In this document: one piece after another, positions 22,996-36,329 of the stretch | Position numbering within the stretch: position 1 is the first letter of the stretch | How the letters are laid out: every line of letters begins with the position of its first letter | Source of the DNA: Dasypus novemcinctus | Lineage: Eukaryota; Chordata; Mammalia; Cingulata; Dasypodidae | Reading direction: 5' to 3' | NCBI RefSeq assembly: GCF_030445035.2 | Contig: NC_080673.1 | Location: 39,366,365-39,430,364, forward strand | DNA: 64,000 nucleotides | Notes under the pieces: generated by a model | Told to the model about the DNA's origin: nothing | Seen by the model: only the letters and a program-made list of their open reading frames with translations | The model's database searches: none | Position numbers and translations under genes: made by a program

Positions 22996-23399
22996 TTTTT
23001 TCAAGGCCACTTCTGCTATAGGAAGTTAAAACAGATGACACATTATTTTAGTCATTTTCTCTAACCAGTGTGCAAAACTTAGAGTCCAACTATAAACTGA
23101 AGCATTCAGCTGTCATCTGAATGTTCATACATGTGATAGATACTACTTAGACCTCTTCTTTCTTCCCATGATGAAAAAATCTATACTAGGTCTAAACTTA
23201 CTGCTCAGGAGTCTTCCAGAGCCCCAAGGATACTATAACCTAGGCAAAAATCCACAATGTCCTTTTACTTGAAAATACTGGCTATTACTTGAAATAACTG
23301 ATATTCTGCTGTTTTGACTTTCAAAAATTACCCTTTCATATGACTCAGTGTAAAAATAATTATTATTTCTCATATAGGTAACTTAAAAGAACATATGTG

Positions 23400-23575
23400 C
23401 TTTACAGTTGTACAACTCCATGAGATATGGAGAGATGGTTATCTTAAATTTGCAGATGAGGACCTAAGGCTCAAAAAAGTTAAGTGACTTCTCTAAAATT
23501 ATACATTGATTAAGTGGCAGTCCTGGACTGGAACCCAGGTCTTCCCTGGCCAGTTAGTTCTCTTTGTCCCCACCA
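23400..23575 (-). repeat. MIR SINE, intron 2
   Basis: Inverted MIR order: TTTGCAGATGAGGACCTAAG, TTAAGTGACTTCTCTAAAAT, AAGTGGCAGTCCTGGACTGG, then GAACCCAGGTCTTC. Confidence 0.85.
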
Positions 23576-23820
23576 CTTAGGCTGAAAAGACAAAGGCTGA
23601 AGCCAAAACCACACAGGAAAGCCAAGGGCTGAGAGAAACTGGTTTTGCAGATTGAACCAGACTCTTCTCATCTGCCTCTTTGCAAGCCTTGGGGGAGAGG
23701 GGAGCCAAGAAAAGCACATGAACACTTTGTAGTCGGAGCTTAACAATGCCTACATTTGTAACTCCCTGTTGCCTCCTGGGAGCCCAGCTTGATATTTTTT
23801 GCTGTATGTACAAGGTCTGA

Positions 23821-24042
<222 letters not shown>

Positions 24043-24109
24043 TAGATGATACTCTGCATACCGTCCAGTTCCTCCTTTGTTACTGCTTTGGAGGAAGTGC
24101 TTTAGTTTA

Positions 24110-24335
24110 AGTCTGCGTTTCTCATCAGAGGCCCTTTTGACACCCTGGGACCATCTGGCAATGCCTGGAGACATTTTTGGTTGTTACAGCTGGGTGGGGA
24201 ATGCTATTGGCATCTAGTGGGTAGAGGCCAGAGATACTGCTAAAAGCCTCCTACTGTGGACAGGCCAGCCCCCCTACACACAAAAAAGGAATTATCTGAT
24301 ACAAAACGTAAGTAGTATCATGGTTGAGAAATCCT
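24110..24335. repeat. MER20 DNA transposon, intron 3
   Basis: Word order fits MER20: CATCTGGCAATGCCTGGAGA, TTTTGGTTGTTACAGCTGGG, GGCATCTAGTGGGTAGAGGC, and GGTTGAGAAATCC at the other end. Confidence 0.8.
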
Positions 24336-24661
24336 AGTTTAAGGGAACCAATGTTCCTTTTGTGCATGAGCAGCTTGTGCCAAAGGCCCGGGAAAAGGAG
24401 GATTAAGAATAGCAGAAACAAAAGGCTTGAGCTGTCTAACTTTGTTTCCTTAGTAATAAACTTCTTGGCATTAATGGTTTGCATATGCATGGAAATGGAT
24501 CAGTGCAAACCCTCCCTGCCTTGAGCTCAGAAACACAGAGCAAGATCTCGTTTCCTCAGAACCATCCCACACGCACATGCCCCTGGCACGTTGTCATCTC
24601 AGGTCGTCCTCGTGTCAGTGGACACCGGGCAGTCGTTGGAGCTGAGACCTCGCCTTAGAGC

Positions 24662-24845
24662 AGAGCCTCCCAAACCTTAGAGTGCATCAGAATCAGCTGG
24701 AGGGCTTGTTAACCGGCCCCCAGGCCTGTCCCAGGGACCTGATTCCAGAGTCTGGGGTGGGGCCCCAAAATTTGCATGTCCAAAGGTTCCCAGGTGGCAC
24801 TGATGCTATTGATCTGCAACCACATTTTGAGGACCAGTGGTTTGA
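24662..24845 (+). repeat. MER5-type element, intron 3
   Basis: GAGTGCATCAGAATCAGCTG, TCTGGGGTGGGGCCC, and AGGACCAGTGGTTTG near the end are MER5-like words in the right order. Confidence 0.7.
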
Positions 24846-25476
24846 CACGGCATGGCCTAAACGGCAAAAGGCTGCAAAGGGAGCAGGTTCTCAGCCAACA
24901 TACTCTACAGCCTCACTCATTCTGGGTCTCAGGCTGGTCATTGTAGGAGGGGACTGGCCTGGAACCTGTGCAGTGTTGCTGGCTTGGAGCCAGGGTTTTA
25001 TTGTTACCCATCATAACAATTATTTCCTGTGTAGCAGGGAACCCTTTTGAGTTCTATATAATATGTAAGTTTAGGCAATTTTGAACATTTTATTTAGAAA
25101 GGAGAATCTCATTTTATTTTGTTGTTGTTGTTTGTTTTTTTTTTTAACAGCAAATACATTTTCTGCCATGGCACCATTTTCTTGTCAAATAAAATAAACA
25201 CTGTGTCGATTGCACTTGGATAATTCTTTTAAATAAAGGAGACTATAATAAAATCTCACCTGGCATTTGCTCTCATATCAAAAACAAGCTCTTGGAGTAT
25301 GTGTAAATAAAGTTACTTTTTTTTTTTTTAAGTAAAAAAGAAAAACAAAAACCCAGCTTCTTAAATATATCTGAAGGATTGTTGCCTAATCTGCAAAATG
25401 GAGGTTTCTAAAACAGAATTTCTGGAGTCCTTAAACGAGAGGAAAACTGGATACTTAAGGAATCTGTTCAACCCTT
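24846..25476. other. Intron 3 sequence, nothing recognised
   Basis: AT-rich, with T- and A-runs near 25130 and 25318. It ends in the target site of the SINE that follows. No exon or named repeat is supported. Confidence 0.45.
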
Positions 25477-25907
25477 TTTTTTTTAAGATTTATTTATTTA
25501 TTTATGTATGTATGTATTTATTTATTTCTCTTCCCTTCCCCCGCCACCCTGGTTGTCTGTTCTCTGTATCTATTTGCTGCCTCTTCTTTGTCCGCTTCTG
25601 TTGTCAGCGGCATAGGAATCTGTGTTTCTTTTTGTTGCGTCATCTTGTGTCAGCTCTCTGTGTGTGTGGCGCCATTCCTGGCAGGCTGCACTTTCTTTTG
25701 CACTGGGCGGCTCTCCTTACGGAGCACACTCCTTGCCCATGGGGCTCCCCTACACGGGGGACACCCCTGCATGGCAGGGCACTCCTTGCGCACATCAGCA
25801 CTGCGCATGGGCCAGCTCCGCACGGGTCAAGGAGGCCCGGGGTTTGAACCGCGGACCTCCCATGTGGTAGACGGATGTCCTAACCACTGGGCCAAGTCTG
25901 CCCCCAT
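25477..25907 (-). repeat. DAS-III-like SINE, intron 3
   Basis: An inverted full copy. The T-run and ATTTATTTATTTATGT tail come first, then the GC-rich body, then the head (GGTTTGAACCGCGGACCTCC, CCACTGGGCCAAGTC). The flanks TTCAACCCTTTT and TTTGACCCTTTC form an imperfect target-site duplication. Confidence 0.9.
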
Positions 25908-26079
25908 GTTTGACCCTTTCTTTATAACTGATAACTATATCTAGGTCAAAAGGAGAAAAAGTGTTCAGTTTCTCTGGTAATACCAGTGTGGATTTTGCAC
26001 AGAAGGCCTTCTGCCTTTCAAAGGAAATAGTGCCATGCAAGCCCAGAGACCTGCACTGTGGCCTGCATACCTCCCTCCT

Positions 26080-26176
26080 TTCTTTCTTTCTTTTTTAGGC
26101 GGTACTAGGGATTGAACCCAGGACCTTGTACATGGGAAGCAGATGCTCAACCACTTGAGCTACACCCACTTCCCTT
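26080..26176 (-). repeat. Short tRNA-like SINE unit, intron 3
   Basis: A T/C-rich run is followed by one inverted tRNA-like unit: GATTGAACCCAGGACCTTGT and CTCAACCACTTGAGCTACAC. It corresponds to a single head unit like those in the dimeric SINE at 7922-8156. Confidence 0.75.
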
Positions 26177-27180
26177 CCTTCATTTTTATTTGATGACTTT
26201 TTAGGTGGCTTATGCCATAAACAGTCTGTCCTTGTCTTGCATTTGAAGCTGTCGCTCCAGTGTTATTTTCTTTAAGGATGTGTGTCACTGCATCAGCTCA
26301 CTGTGACTCTTGCACGCTGGCTCCAGCCAGCCCTACGTGGATATGCCCAGGAGGCAGCATCCCTTTTTGGACTTGCTGCCATTGGCGGTTCTGACCCTTC
26401 TCGCTCAGGCGACACAGGGCCCACAAGGTCATCCCTGGCCTGATAACTGTCAGTCAGCTGGAGCTGTCCACTACAGGTGTTTCCTGTTGCTCACTGAGTG
26501 GGCTGTGCCACCTGGATGGCTTCTCCAGGACATTGCATTCTGCTGCCACCCTTTCCTCTCTGCCTCCTCATTCATTCTCTTTCTGCTCCTGGAGGGTATT
26601 CTTTCTGCGTCCTTCTACCATGCAGCTCCTGTATTTCACAATTACCCAGATGGGCTGTGTGGTTCTAAGGATCACATTGGAAGTGGCCAGGTTCTGTAAT
26701 GATGGCTGCTTTGTTGAAGCACCAGGAGTGGACAAAGATGTCTCTCAGTGGTCAAGGACAGATTAGGTGGCCCTGTTGGGACTCTGTTGAGGTAGCCTTT
26801 GGAATACATTCTCTTTCTTTGCAATAAGTTCATCTGTTGTTGGCATTATCCCACAGGAGATGGTTGAGTCGCTCCTCTCCCCTGCATGTCTGTGTTGACA
26901 ATGTCTGGCTGAAGGTGAGAATCAGAGCATAAGTCTGATCTATCCATGCTGCAGCCCTGACTGTGCCTCGTGCTTTGCGGTCTTGTGTTCCTTTTTTGGG
27001 GTTCACTTCCAAAAGCAGTCCTCAGAACCTAACCATTTCAAGAACACTTGGTGACATCTATAACCATTTGAGCAGGACATGGTTCCCAGAGTACCAGTAG
27101 CTTATTCTAGCACCAGTCTCCAGCTTTCTTATTGTAGCCTGCAGGAACTGTATTGAAAACCCCTGGACCTAATGCACCAT
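26177..27180. other. Unexplained 1-kb segment of intron 3
   Basis: Less AT-rich than the surrounding intron, with an open frame of 129 codons at 26310-26699 on the + strand. The frame has no splice sites of note and its translation, rich in Leu and Pro, is not recognised. I found no A-tail, no target-site duplication and no known repeat words. An old LTR or degenerate retrocopy is possible. I call no function. Confidence 0.35.
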
Positions 27181-27489
27181 TTTAATGTCTTTGTGATGGA
27201 ATTTGATGAACACGTTTCACTAATGTTGATCTAAAGAGCCTTACCATCCAGAGAGGGCCTAGCTTTTAAAGTGTTTCTCTTGGCATCTAAGATGATGAGA
27301 GAGTTACCAGAACTACTGAGAGCTTTGAATGTATTTATAAGATTTGTGTAGTTTCTACCATTTTCATAGGGCCATAGAGTAAAATTAATTTCTTTGATTT
27401 GATATTGTAATCTCCATCAATATATTAAGTACTTTCAATAATAATTATTATGTTTATAGTTGATAATAATATTATTATAGCTAAGAGCT

Positions 27490-27615
27490 TTTTGTGTATT
27501 ACTTCTGCTACCCTAGGAGGTAATTATTTTTATCCCTATTTTACAAGTGCGCTCAGATATTTAGGTCAAGATTATTTAACTAACTAGTTACAGAGAGAAA
27601 ATTAGAATCCAGCCA
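27490..27615 (-). repeat. MIR SINE fragment, intron 3
   Basis: CCTAGGAGGTAATTATTTTTATCCCTATTTTACAAGTG is the inverted MIR order in degenerate form (key words GAGGTAATTATT, ATCCCTATTTTACA). The flanking 27180-27490 and 27615-27975 are AT-rich and show nothing definite. Confidence 0.65.
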
Positions 27616-27990
27616 TACTAGTTATTTGCTGCCATATTAAGGGCAAGCTCCTTAAATATCTCTGAAACATTGTTTGCAAAATGAAAATACCTAAGACAGG
27701 AGGTATCTCAGAGTTTTTGGCAGCCCAGAAACATTTACCTATGAGAATTTCTAGCACAGTGATTGGTGCCTAGTAAATGTACAGTAGCATTAGTTGACTC
27801 TGAATGCAGTCAAAAGATAGTGTTTTATATAACATTTGTACAAATTTAATCATACTCTGTAAAAGCAGTTTGCTAATAAAAGAATCCTTTTGTGAATGCT
27901 TTTATAAAACTGAAGTGAATACTCACCCACTAAATTATAGTCTTTACTAGGAGATATTGATTTATTGTTTTATTCAAAGCACTATGTTTA

Positions 27991-28280
27991 ATGGGAAGTG
28001 ACTATGGCTCAACTAGTTGGATCCCGTCTACCATATGGAAGGCTCTGGGTTCGCATCCCAGGGCCTCCTTGTGAAGGCAAGCTGGCCATTGCACCGTGCA
28101 GAGCTGATGGCACATGCGCTGCAGAGAGCTGGCACAACAAGATGTAAAGGGAGACAAGCAGATACAGGGAAAGAAAAAAAATGCACAGTGAATGGACACA
28201 GAGAATAGACAGCAAAGAATGGAACAAGCCACAAGAGGGGGAGTAAATAAATAAATAAATCTTTAAAAACAAACAAACAC
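27991..28280 (+). repeat. DAS-related SINE with 15-bp TSD, intron 3
   Basis: Head GGAAGTGACTATGGCTCAAC with GGGTTCGCATCCC, a body with GCAGAGCTGATGGCAC and AGAGAGCTGGCACAACAAG, then tail AAATAAATAAATAAATCTTT. AAAGCACTATGTTTA at 27976-27990 is repeated with one change at 28281-28295. It lacks the CpG-rich block of the DAS-III-like copies, so it belongs to another subfamily. Confidence 0.85.
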
Positions 28281-28384
28281 AAAGCACTATGCTTAGTTAG
28301 CCTGCCTTTCCACGACCCTTCTACTACTTTGCCTTTTCCTTCTCTTGAGAATGGTTTCCCAGGCTGCTTTTTAAAAATGTACTA

Positions 28385-28520
28385 ATAGGAACCAGAGGAA
28401 GGATGATGAGGGAAGAACACTGGCTTGGAGTTTGAAGACTCCTACCTACTCATTTAACCACAGTGAGCCTCAGTTTCCTGATGTTTAAAAAGATGGAGAT
28501 TTTTTAAGTAGAAAGGACTT
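28385..28520 (+). repeat. MIR SINE fragment, intron 3
   Basis: CACTGGCTTGGAGTTTGAAG, TTAACCACAGTGAGCCTCAG and TTTCCTGATG are MIR words in order. Confidence 0.7.
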
Positions 28521-29089
28521 CACTTCCAACCTCAGCTCTGACATGTAAACACCTTGGAAGCAAGTCACTCTCATCTTATAACAGGCTGAACAAATGGAAT
28601 ATCAAAGACTTTTGTTGGACCTGCCAGAGATCGAAGCCACCAGGCAGACTGCCACACCAGAATCTGGAGAGCCAGGCGAATAGAAAGAATGACCGCTGAG
28701 AACTTACCAGAGCAGAATCCCCAGGGCTGCAAACTTGTAGACACATAAATGGCAACTTTGGTGAATTGCTGTTAGACTAGTCTGAGAGTGAGAAACTCCT
28801 ATGGGTCACAGTCGTAGGGGGCTCCCACACTGTCATCATTTTACCTACAGAAATCTCACCAGTTACATTGTAAAGTGAAGAAAAATCCTCACGTTTCTGG
28901 CAGGTGGATAGGAAAAGTAACCATTTTGAAATGCACTCAGTATTCTCTATAACAAAGGCCTACCTGGCAAGGGAAAAGATTTTACCAGAAACTTATAGGT
29001 ATGGGAGAAGGGAATTTACCCAACTCCAGACCTCTCTAGCCTTCTGTCTCATCTAAGGGGAAGAATACTGGTGAAAGTCACAGTCCAAT

Positions 29090-31930
29090 TTCACAGCTCA
29101 CAGAAAGACTGAGACTTAATCATAGGATTATAGAATATACCAAACATTAGCAGGAGAAATGATACAAATTCTGTACAATCTCTTCCAGAAAAAAAGTAAA
29201 GGGAACATTTACTAACTCATTCAATGAGGCCAGCATTACCCAAATACCAAAACCAGCAAATGACATTATAAGAATAGAAAATTAGAGGCCAATACCTTTC
29301 ATGAACATAGGTGCAAATATCCTCAGTAAAATATTAGTAAATTGAATCCAACAATGTTTAAAAAGAATTATATACCACAACCAAGAAGTATTTCAGGTAT
29401 GCAAGGCTTGTTCAACACTTGTAAATCAATTGATGTAATTCATCACATCATTAGGCTAAAGAAAAAATCATATGCTTATATCAACAGATATAGAAAAATC
29501 ACTTGACAAAACCTAGCACCCATTCCTGGTTTTAAAAAAAGCTCTAAGCGAACTAGGAATAGAGGAAAACTTCCTCATCTTTGTAAAGAACGTGTACAAA
29601 AAACCTACTTAATGGCAAGAAACCAAATGCTTTCCCCCTGAGATTGGTAGCAAGGCAAGGATGCGCCCTCTCACCACTACTGTTAAACATCACACATGAA
29701 GTCCCAGCAAGAGCAGTAAAATAAGAAAAGGAAATAAAAAGTATACAGACTGGGGAGGAAGAAATATAACTGTCTTTGTTCACAGATGATTTGGTTGTCT
29801 ACATGGAAAACCTCAATCAACACAATAAAACTCCTAGTACTAGTAAGTGATTATGGCAACGTTGCATGATACAGGGTTAATACACAAAAGTCAATTGGTT
29901 TTCTATATACCAGCAATGAACAATTGGAATTTGAAAATTAAAACACAACTCCATTTACAATAGCACCAAAAAATGAAATACTTTGCTATAAATCTAACAA
30001 TTTGTGTAGGCTATAAATGTGGATAACTATAAAACTCGGATTTTAAAAGTCATAGAAAATAAATGGAAAGAGATTCCATTCAAAGATTGGAAGACTCAGT
30101 ATTGTTAAGATGTCATTTCTTCTCAACTTTATAACTTCAATGGAATCCCAGTCATAACCCCAGCAAGGTATTTTGTGGATATTGACAATCTGATTCCACA
30201 GGTTATATAGAAAAGACCCAGACGACACAATACTGAAGAAGAACCAAGTCAGAGAATTGACAACAACTGACTTCGAGATCTTCCTCAAAGCTGCAGTAAC
30301 CTACACAACATGGTATTGGTGAAAAAGCAGACGCGTAGGTCAATGGAACAGAATAGAGCCCAGAAAAAGACCCACACAAGTATAATCAACTGATCTTTCA
30401 CAAAGGCGCAGAGGCAATTCAGTGGAAAATGGGGAGTCCTCAGCAATGATGCTGAAACAATTGGACATCCCTGTGCGAATAAAAGCGAATATAGACACAG
30501 AACTTACAACTTTCACAACTATTGATTCAAAGTGAACCATAGACTTAAACGTAAAATGAAAAGCTATAAAACTTCTGGAAGATAACACAGGAGAGAATCG
30601 AGGTGACCCGGGGTTTGGTGATGAATATACAACACCAAAAGCATGATCTATGAACAAAAACCTTGTAAGTTAGACTTTATCAAAATTTAAAATGTTTGCT
30701 CTGTGAGATGCACCACTAAGAGAATGAAAAGACTCCTGGAAGAAAATATTTGCAAAATGTGTATTTGACAAAGGACTTGTTTGCAAATAATGCAAAGAAC
30801 CTTAAGCTCAACAATAAGAAAATAACCCACTTTAAAAATGGGTTATTTGAACAGACACCATATCAAAGCAGATATACAGATGGAAAATAAGCATGCAAAA
30901 AGATCATCGTTGTCATTAGGGAATTGCAAATTAAAGCAACAATGAATTCCCACTATACACAATTAGAATGGCTCAAATCTTAAAAATTGATGATACCAAA
31001 TGCTGACAAAGATGCAGAACAACAGGAACTCTTATTCATTGTTGGTGGGAATGCAAAATGCTACAGCCACTTTTGAAGACAGTTTGGCAGTTTCTTACAA
31101 AGCTTAACATCATCTTACTATATGATCCAGTAATCGTGCTGGATTTGTCCAATTGATTTGAAAATGTATTTTAATACAGAAACCTGCATGTGAATGTTTA
31201 TAATTGCTCATTCATAATCACCCAAAACTAGAAGGACCAAGTTATTCATATAATGGAATGTTATTCAGCAGTGAAGAGAAATGAACTATCAAACCATGTA
31301 AAGACACAGTAACCTTAAGTGCATATTGCTAAATGAAATGACTGTTTCAAAAGGCTATTTTTGTATGATTTCAATTATATGAAATTCTGAAAAATACAAA
31401 ACTATATAGACAGCGAATGATCAGTGTGCACCAAGGGGAGAGAGGACTGGGGAGGAATGAACAGGTAGAGGGGATTTTAAGGCAGTAAAAGTATTCTTGT
31501 ATGATATTGTAATGGTGGGCACACACATGTTGTATCAGTCAACACCCATAGAACTGTACAACATAAAGAATGACCCTTAATGTGTGCAAATTTTAAAAAT
31601 TCATTAGGAGGTTGTGGGATCCCAGGAAGGAATGCAGACTGTGACAAGAGAATCCAAATGTATTGTGAATGTATGAGTCACCTCACTGAAGGGAGTAGAA
31701 GGAAAAGATGCTGACCTAAGTATGTGGAAATGATGGAATCTGTGAGATTAAAGGCAAAAGAAACTACGCATAAGCACTGCACCCTAGTTGATGAGTTAGT
31801 TTCCCATGGAGGTGTGGGTTAGCAATTTTGATACCGCTATATATGTTTACTGGAATCCAACAAGTGGAATATAGATGGAAGGAGCCTGGTTACTCATACC
31901 GGAGTGGGAGTTTAGAGATGAGTAAGGGGA
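29090..31930 (+). repeat. Sense L1 (ORF2 reverse transcriptase to 3' UTR), intron 3
   Basis: Reverse transcriptase region words begin near 29160 (CTAACTCATTCAATGAGGCC at 29213). The ORF2 C-terminal region passes at 30900-31300, and a long 3' UTR runs to about 31930 that is homologous to 45000-45560. It is full of stops. In the same orientation as RNF175, so it cannot supply an antisense T-run polypyrimidine tract. Confidence 0.85.
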
Positions 31931-31931
31931 A

Positions 31932-32367
31932 TGTTTTAGTTTACTGGACCACACAAGCAAATAACCACAAAATGGTTTGGCTTACACAATGGTAATTTAT
32001 TCACCCATGGATTTGAGGTTGGGAAGATATCCAAATCAAGGCATTATCAAGGCGATGCTTTCTCCCCAAAGATGTGGCATGCTGTGCTCTCTGGTGCATG
32101 ACAAGGGACACGGTGGCATCTCCTGGTCTTTCCCTTCTCTTCCCAGGTTCTGTTTCAGCTTCTTGCTTCCTGTGGCTTTCTCTCACACTCTGTCTGAATT
32201 TCATTCTTTTATACAGGACCCCAGTGCTAGGATTAAGATTCACCCTGATTGAGATGGGCCACGCTTTAACGCATCAAAAGTCCTACATACAATGGATTTA
32301 TACCTGCAGGAATGGATTAAATTTAAGAACATGTTTTTCTGGGTTCAAACAGCTTCAAACTACCACA
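31932..32367 (+). repeat. ERVL-type solo LTR, intron 3
   Basis: TGTTTTAGTTTACTGG at the start and CTTCAAACTACCACA at the end give TG...CA boundaries 436 bp apart. Internal words (AATGGTAATTTATTCACC, TGGCATGCTGTGCTCTCTGG) are LTR-like. It abuts the L1 3' end. The family is not recognised. Confidence 0.6.
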
Positions 32368-35300
32368 GGGAGGAAGCCACAGAAAAAAGAAAGTAAGACC
32401 TGCACTCACAATAATGTGTGTGAGCAACGTTGCCTACTAAAGATATTATTGTTTATATATTATTTATACCCTAAAGATATTTAATTTACATAAAGTATCA
32501 CTATTTACATATCCTCTCATTCATAATTTGGACCGTGTACTTCAGAGGTGACTAATCCCAAAAACTCAAAACTTTTTCAGATACATTAAAAATGTATTCA
32601 TCCTCTGAGGTGCTCATTTGTCTATACAGCATCTGTATAGACATCTGCAGGAGCTGTGTATATCAAAGCAGTTTAGTATAAATATCTAAAGCCAAGGAAA
32701 CGTGGTATTTAGAAAATAAATGTTTAGAAACATAACATTAATAGCTCCTATATGATGCCGAAAACCTGCAGATAAAAAGTGGGAAATTCTTATTTTGTTT
32801 GGGATACTAGTAAATACCCTGTTTCCAGTCACATTTTTAGCACAGCAGAGACCAAGCATCTGGTATTTGAAATTTTTTTTTCTAGTTGTCTAGTCTGATG
32901 TGGTGTAGACATAGAGCCTCAGAGTTAAATCATTTCCAAATGCTTTTAAAAAGCATCTAATTAAAAATAAAATTTAATTCGACACCACTCTCTCCACCTT
33001 CTTTTTATGTATCCTACTTTTCATATCTGCAGGAAGGAGGGGAGGTGGGTGTCAAAAAAGAATCTTTCTTCTCTTCAAATCGATTGGCAGGTCTGATAAC
33101 TACATACACGGAATTTGGGTTTCAGACACATTGTTAACTTGCCTGAATACAGAGGCAAATAATTTTCCACATATTGAAACATTTCTCTATTTAAATCAAA
33201 CTTCCTGTCCATTAAGAGTGAAACACTAGAACACACTACTGTGCCAATAAAGAATTGTGTCTGTTCAAATCTTTTTTAAAATGAGGTGAGGCACACATAC
33301 AAACTTAAATATGTATGTCTCTAATATTGCAGAGTCTCCTTTAGGAATGTAAATAACAAAATCAGCAATCTGGATTGATTTGGAGACAAAAATATGGACC
33401 AAGTGAATATCTAAGGGCCCTCCATGTATAGAGAATTCCGCCTTTTTTTTTTTTCAATTTATGTCCACACTTTGCTTCATTGCCTTTGTGCTGATAGCAA
33501 CAATGTTTTCTGGAGTAGTGTATTTACACTATACTTCTCTGCTTACCTCTGAGCACCTGCCTGCATGCCCTCCACCCATACACTCTTCCTCCCATTTACA
33601 CTTCCACTCCCTTCCTCTACACAAAAACATAAATGGTTGCAAATAGTTTCGGATTTGCAGTGCAAAGGAAATGAGGATCACATAACTTCTTTCTTTTTTT
33701 CATTTTAGTGTTCCATGGTCCATTCATCATTCTGCACAATTAGACAAATGAAAAGGCATCTTTGTTTCAACTTGATTTGCAAATCATTTTGTGCATGGCA
33801 ACAAGAAAAAAAAAACATGGTACCTTTGGGCAACGTCGGATTGACCAGGAAATTCCTCCTGCTATGATGTGTGGGTGGGGAAAACGTGGGTGACGTGATC
33901 CAGATGCACGGGCTGCCCCTTGCCAGTAATGCAGATGTGTTTTATATGCACTTGTCCAGATGGTGACCCTTCTGGCATCGTTAATGAGTTCCAGATGCCA
34001 AGCTTCCTCCTTTGCATGCCTGTGCCTCAATTTCACATATTTCATGTGTTTATTTATGAGGCACAACATTCCTGCATTTCATAGGTAGCAGTTGCTATTA
34101 AAAATGAGAAGTTTTAACTGCTCTGGAAATTGATAAAGAATCTTTTAAATTGCTATGAAATATGGCCTTCCTTTCAAAATGACTTCTTGTACAAATTATT
34201 GAATTTATAATGCAAATGTCTGCCCTTTCCCCTTGCCTGTTGAGAAAATACGGCGCTGGGTTTACACTTGAAGGATAACTAATAAATTTAATATTTGCAT
34301 ACATAATATATTATAATGGGTTTTTCTTCCATTTCATTTCTGATCCCCAAAGCCCATTTTAGAAAGCAGTGTGTCTATACCATACACTGAACGTTGTTAG
34401 TCACTGATAATTAAATCCAGGCATCAGCTAAGAGAAATTTGGGGTTTTCTAGAAATGGTTTATACTTATAGATCCACAGGGAAAAAAGTAGTTTTATAAA
34501 AAGGAAAGTCCAGCCATCGATCTAAGCTATTATAGATTGTAACTCGAAAGATTTAAGGAAATGTATCAGCCAAATAAACTTTGGCTTATAATCTAAAGTA
34601 TAAAATATAAGAGGATGATAGTTTCACTGTGAGTAAAAATAAACTGATTGTTTTTATTCAAAAAATTTCAGCATTTTTATGGGAGAATTTTTTAAATGAA
34701 TCAAATTCTTAAAACAGAAAGGTGAAAAATGCGCATGAAAGATGATCAGATTTCTAAAGATGGAATTGATGTCCATTTCCTTATTAAAATCAGAAATAGT
34801 TGACTAAGAAAAATCAGTAAATATATTATTTATAATAGATAACTATCTCCATAATCAGCTGTAGCAAATAAATGACTGAAATACTGCTGATTTTTTACAG
34901 GGCTGCATACTTTTATTAATAAAAGTGGATTAAAAATTGCCAGTGTAGTTTTTTTTGAGTTTTAGTTATCTATTAATAGTATGTGGTTTCTGGCCCCCCT
35001 GAAAACTATTCTACTTCCTTAAGTAAAGCTCTGTTTTTCCTATTTGAGTCTATATACTTCTCAATTTCATAAATGAAGTTCTAACAACTTCATTAGCTTT
35101 CACAACACCTACAAGTGTGATGGAAATTTTAGGTAAGAAAATTAAGAAAAAGAAAATTAAACTTCCCTGGAAGTTAAAGAAAAGTGGTTATAGGATATTT
35201 TTCCCTGAACTTTCCAGATATGTACTTCAGATTTACTCCACGTGTATTTTTGTTTAAACAAATGGGCATAATAGCGACTCTAAAGTCCTCCAAAAGAGTT

Positions 35301-35655
35301 AGAGCAACTCCAAGAAGATTTCAGGTGCAGGCCACTTACGGGGAGAGAGCAATAAAAGAAGAATGACTGTGACCTTGCCTTCTTAATTTACATCTGAAGT
35401 TCTGTCAAATATTTTTTATTATTGACTTGAGGCTATTATAACCAAGACCTTACTAAAGGAGCCAAAAATATATCCATAGACTTCTTTTTCTAAGACTTCC
35501 CTTTTTATCATAAAGGTTTAGGAGATAAAGTAAACAAATGACATCAGTTATTTTTTTATTCTTGGGATGACAAATATATGCCATACATGCTCTAACTATC
35601 CTTCCCACATCTCCATCAGATATAATTAACTAACATGATACTTTACCACTACACC
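32368..35655. other. Long repeat-poor part of intron 3
   Basis: About 3.3 kb of AT-rich sequence with no gene and no repeat I can identify apart from short T-runs. A GTGACGTGAT word (CRE-like) is near 33889. Such repeat-poor tracts can hold conserved non-coding elements, but this cannot be judged from one genome. Confidence 0.45.
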
Positions 35656-35659
35656 AGGT

Positions 35660-36085
35660 TCAGAAGTAGTAGGGAGCACCTACTAATTAACGTCCAGTCC
35701 ATGCCTGTGAGGGTGTGACACTGCAAAGTATGTTCTGAGAGCCAGTCCATTCCTGTGGGTGTGGACCTGTGGAAAGTAGGGCCTTTTTATCAGCTTATAT
35801 CAGTTAAGGGCTTTAGATTAGGTTGCTTCAGTTAAAGCATGGCCCAGGGTGGGTCTTACCCTTGTACTGGCATCCTTTATAAGAGAATTAAATTCAGAGA
35901 AAGAGAAAACCATGGAAGCAGGAGGCTGGAGGCAATGAAATCCACGAGAGAAGACAAAGACTAGCAGATACCACCACATGCCTTGCCATGTGAGAGGAGT
36001 GCAGGATCGACAGCAGCCGCTCTTCAAAGCATCTCCTGATGATGCCTTGGTTTGGACATTTTTCTCAGCCTCAACACTAAGCTTC
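35660..36085 (+). repeat. LTR fragment related to 10669-11069, intron 3
   Basis: Shares GCCTTGCCATGTGAGAGGAG, CAGCAGCCG and GATGCCTTGGTTTGGACATT with the LTR at 10669-11069. The 5' end and the last part are missing or altered. Confidence 0.6.
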
Positions 36086-36329
36086 GTAGGCTAATGGGGC
36101 TGGTGACAGCCAACCCAAAGGACTTGCCCAGGGCTACTTGAACTCAGGTCAGTGGTATAGGCCAAGAGGGGTTACACAGAGAGGAATAGGAGAGCTGAGC
36201 ACACTGGAGCAGGAGGCAGAAGAAGCTGAAAGCTGCTCTGAAACTCTGACCACCAGTTCCTCCTTTGACATCCCCTCTGCACTTTCACATTTGTGGGTGG
36301 GAATAGCAAGTGCCCCTGTGAGTAGCAGG

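Noticed and set aside
25398-25944. Overlapping frames up to 149 codons, with similar ones at 2813-3214, 8256-8651, 41195-41740, 52361-52848, 59470-59891 and 59933-60220
   Set aside because: All are DAS SINE sequence read through. They recur because the GC-rich body of the SINE lacks stops in several frames.
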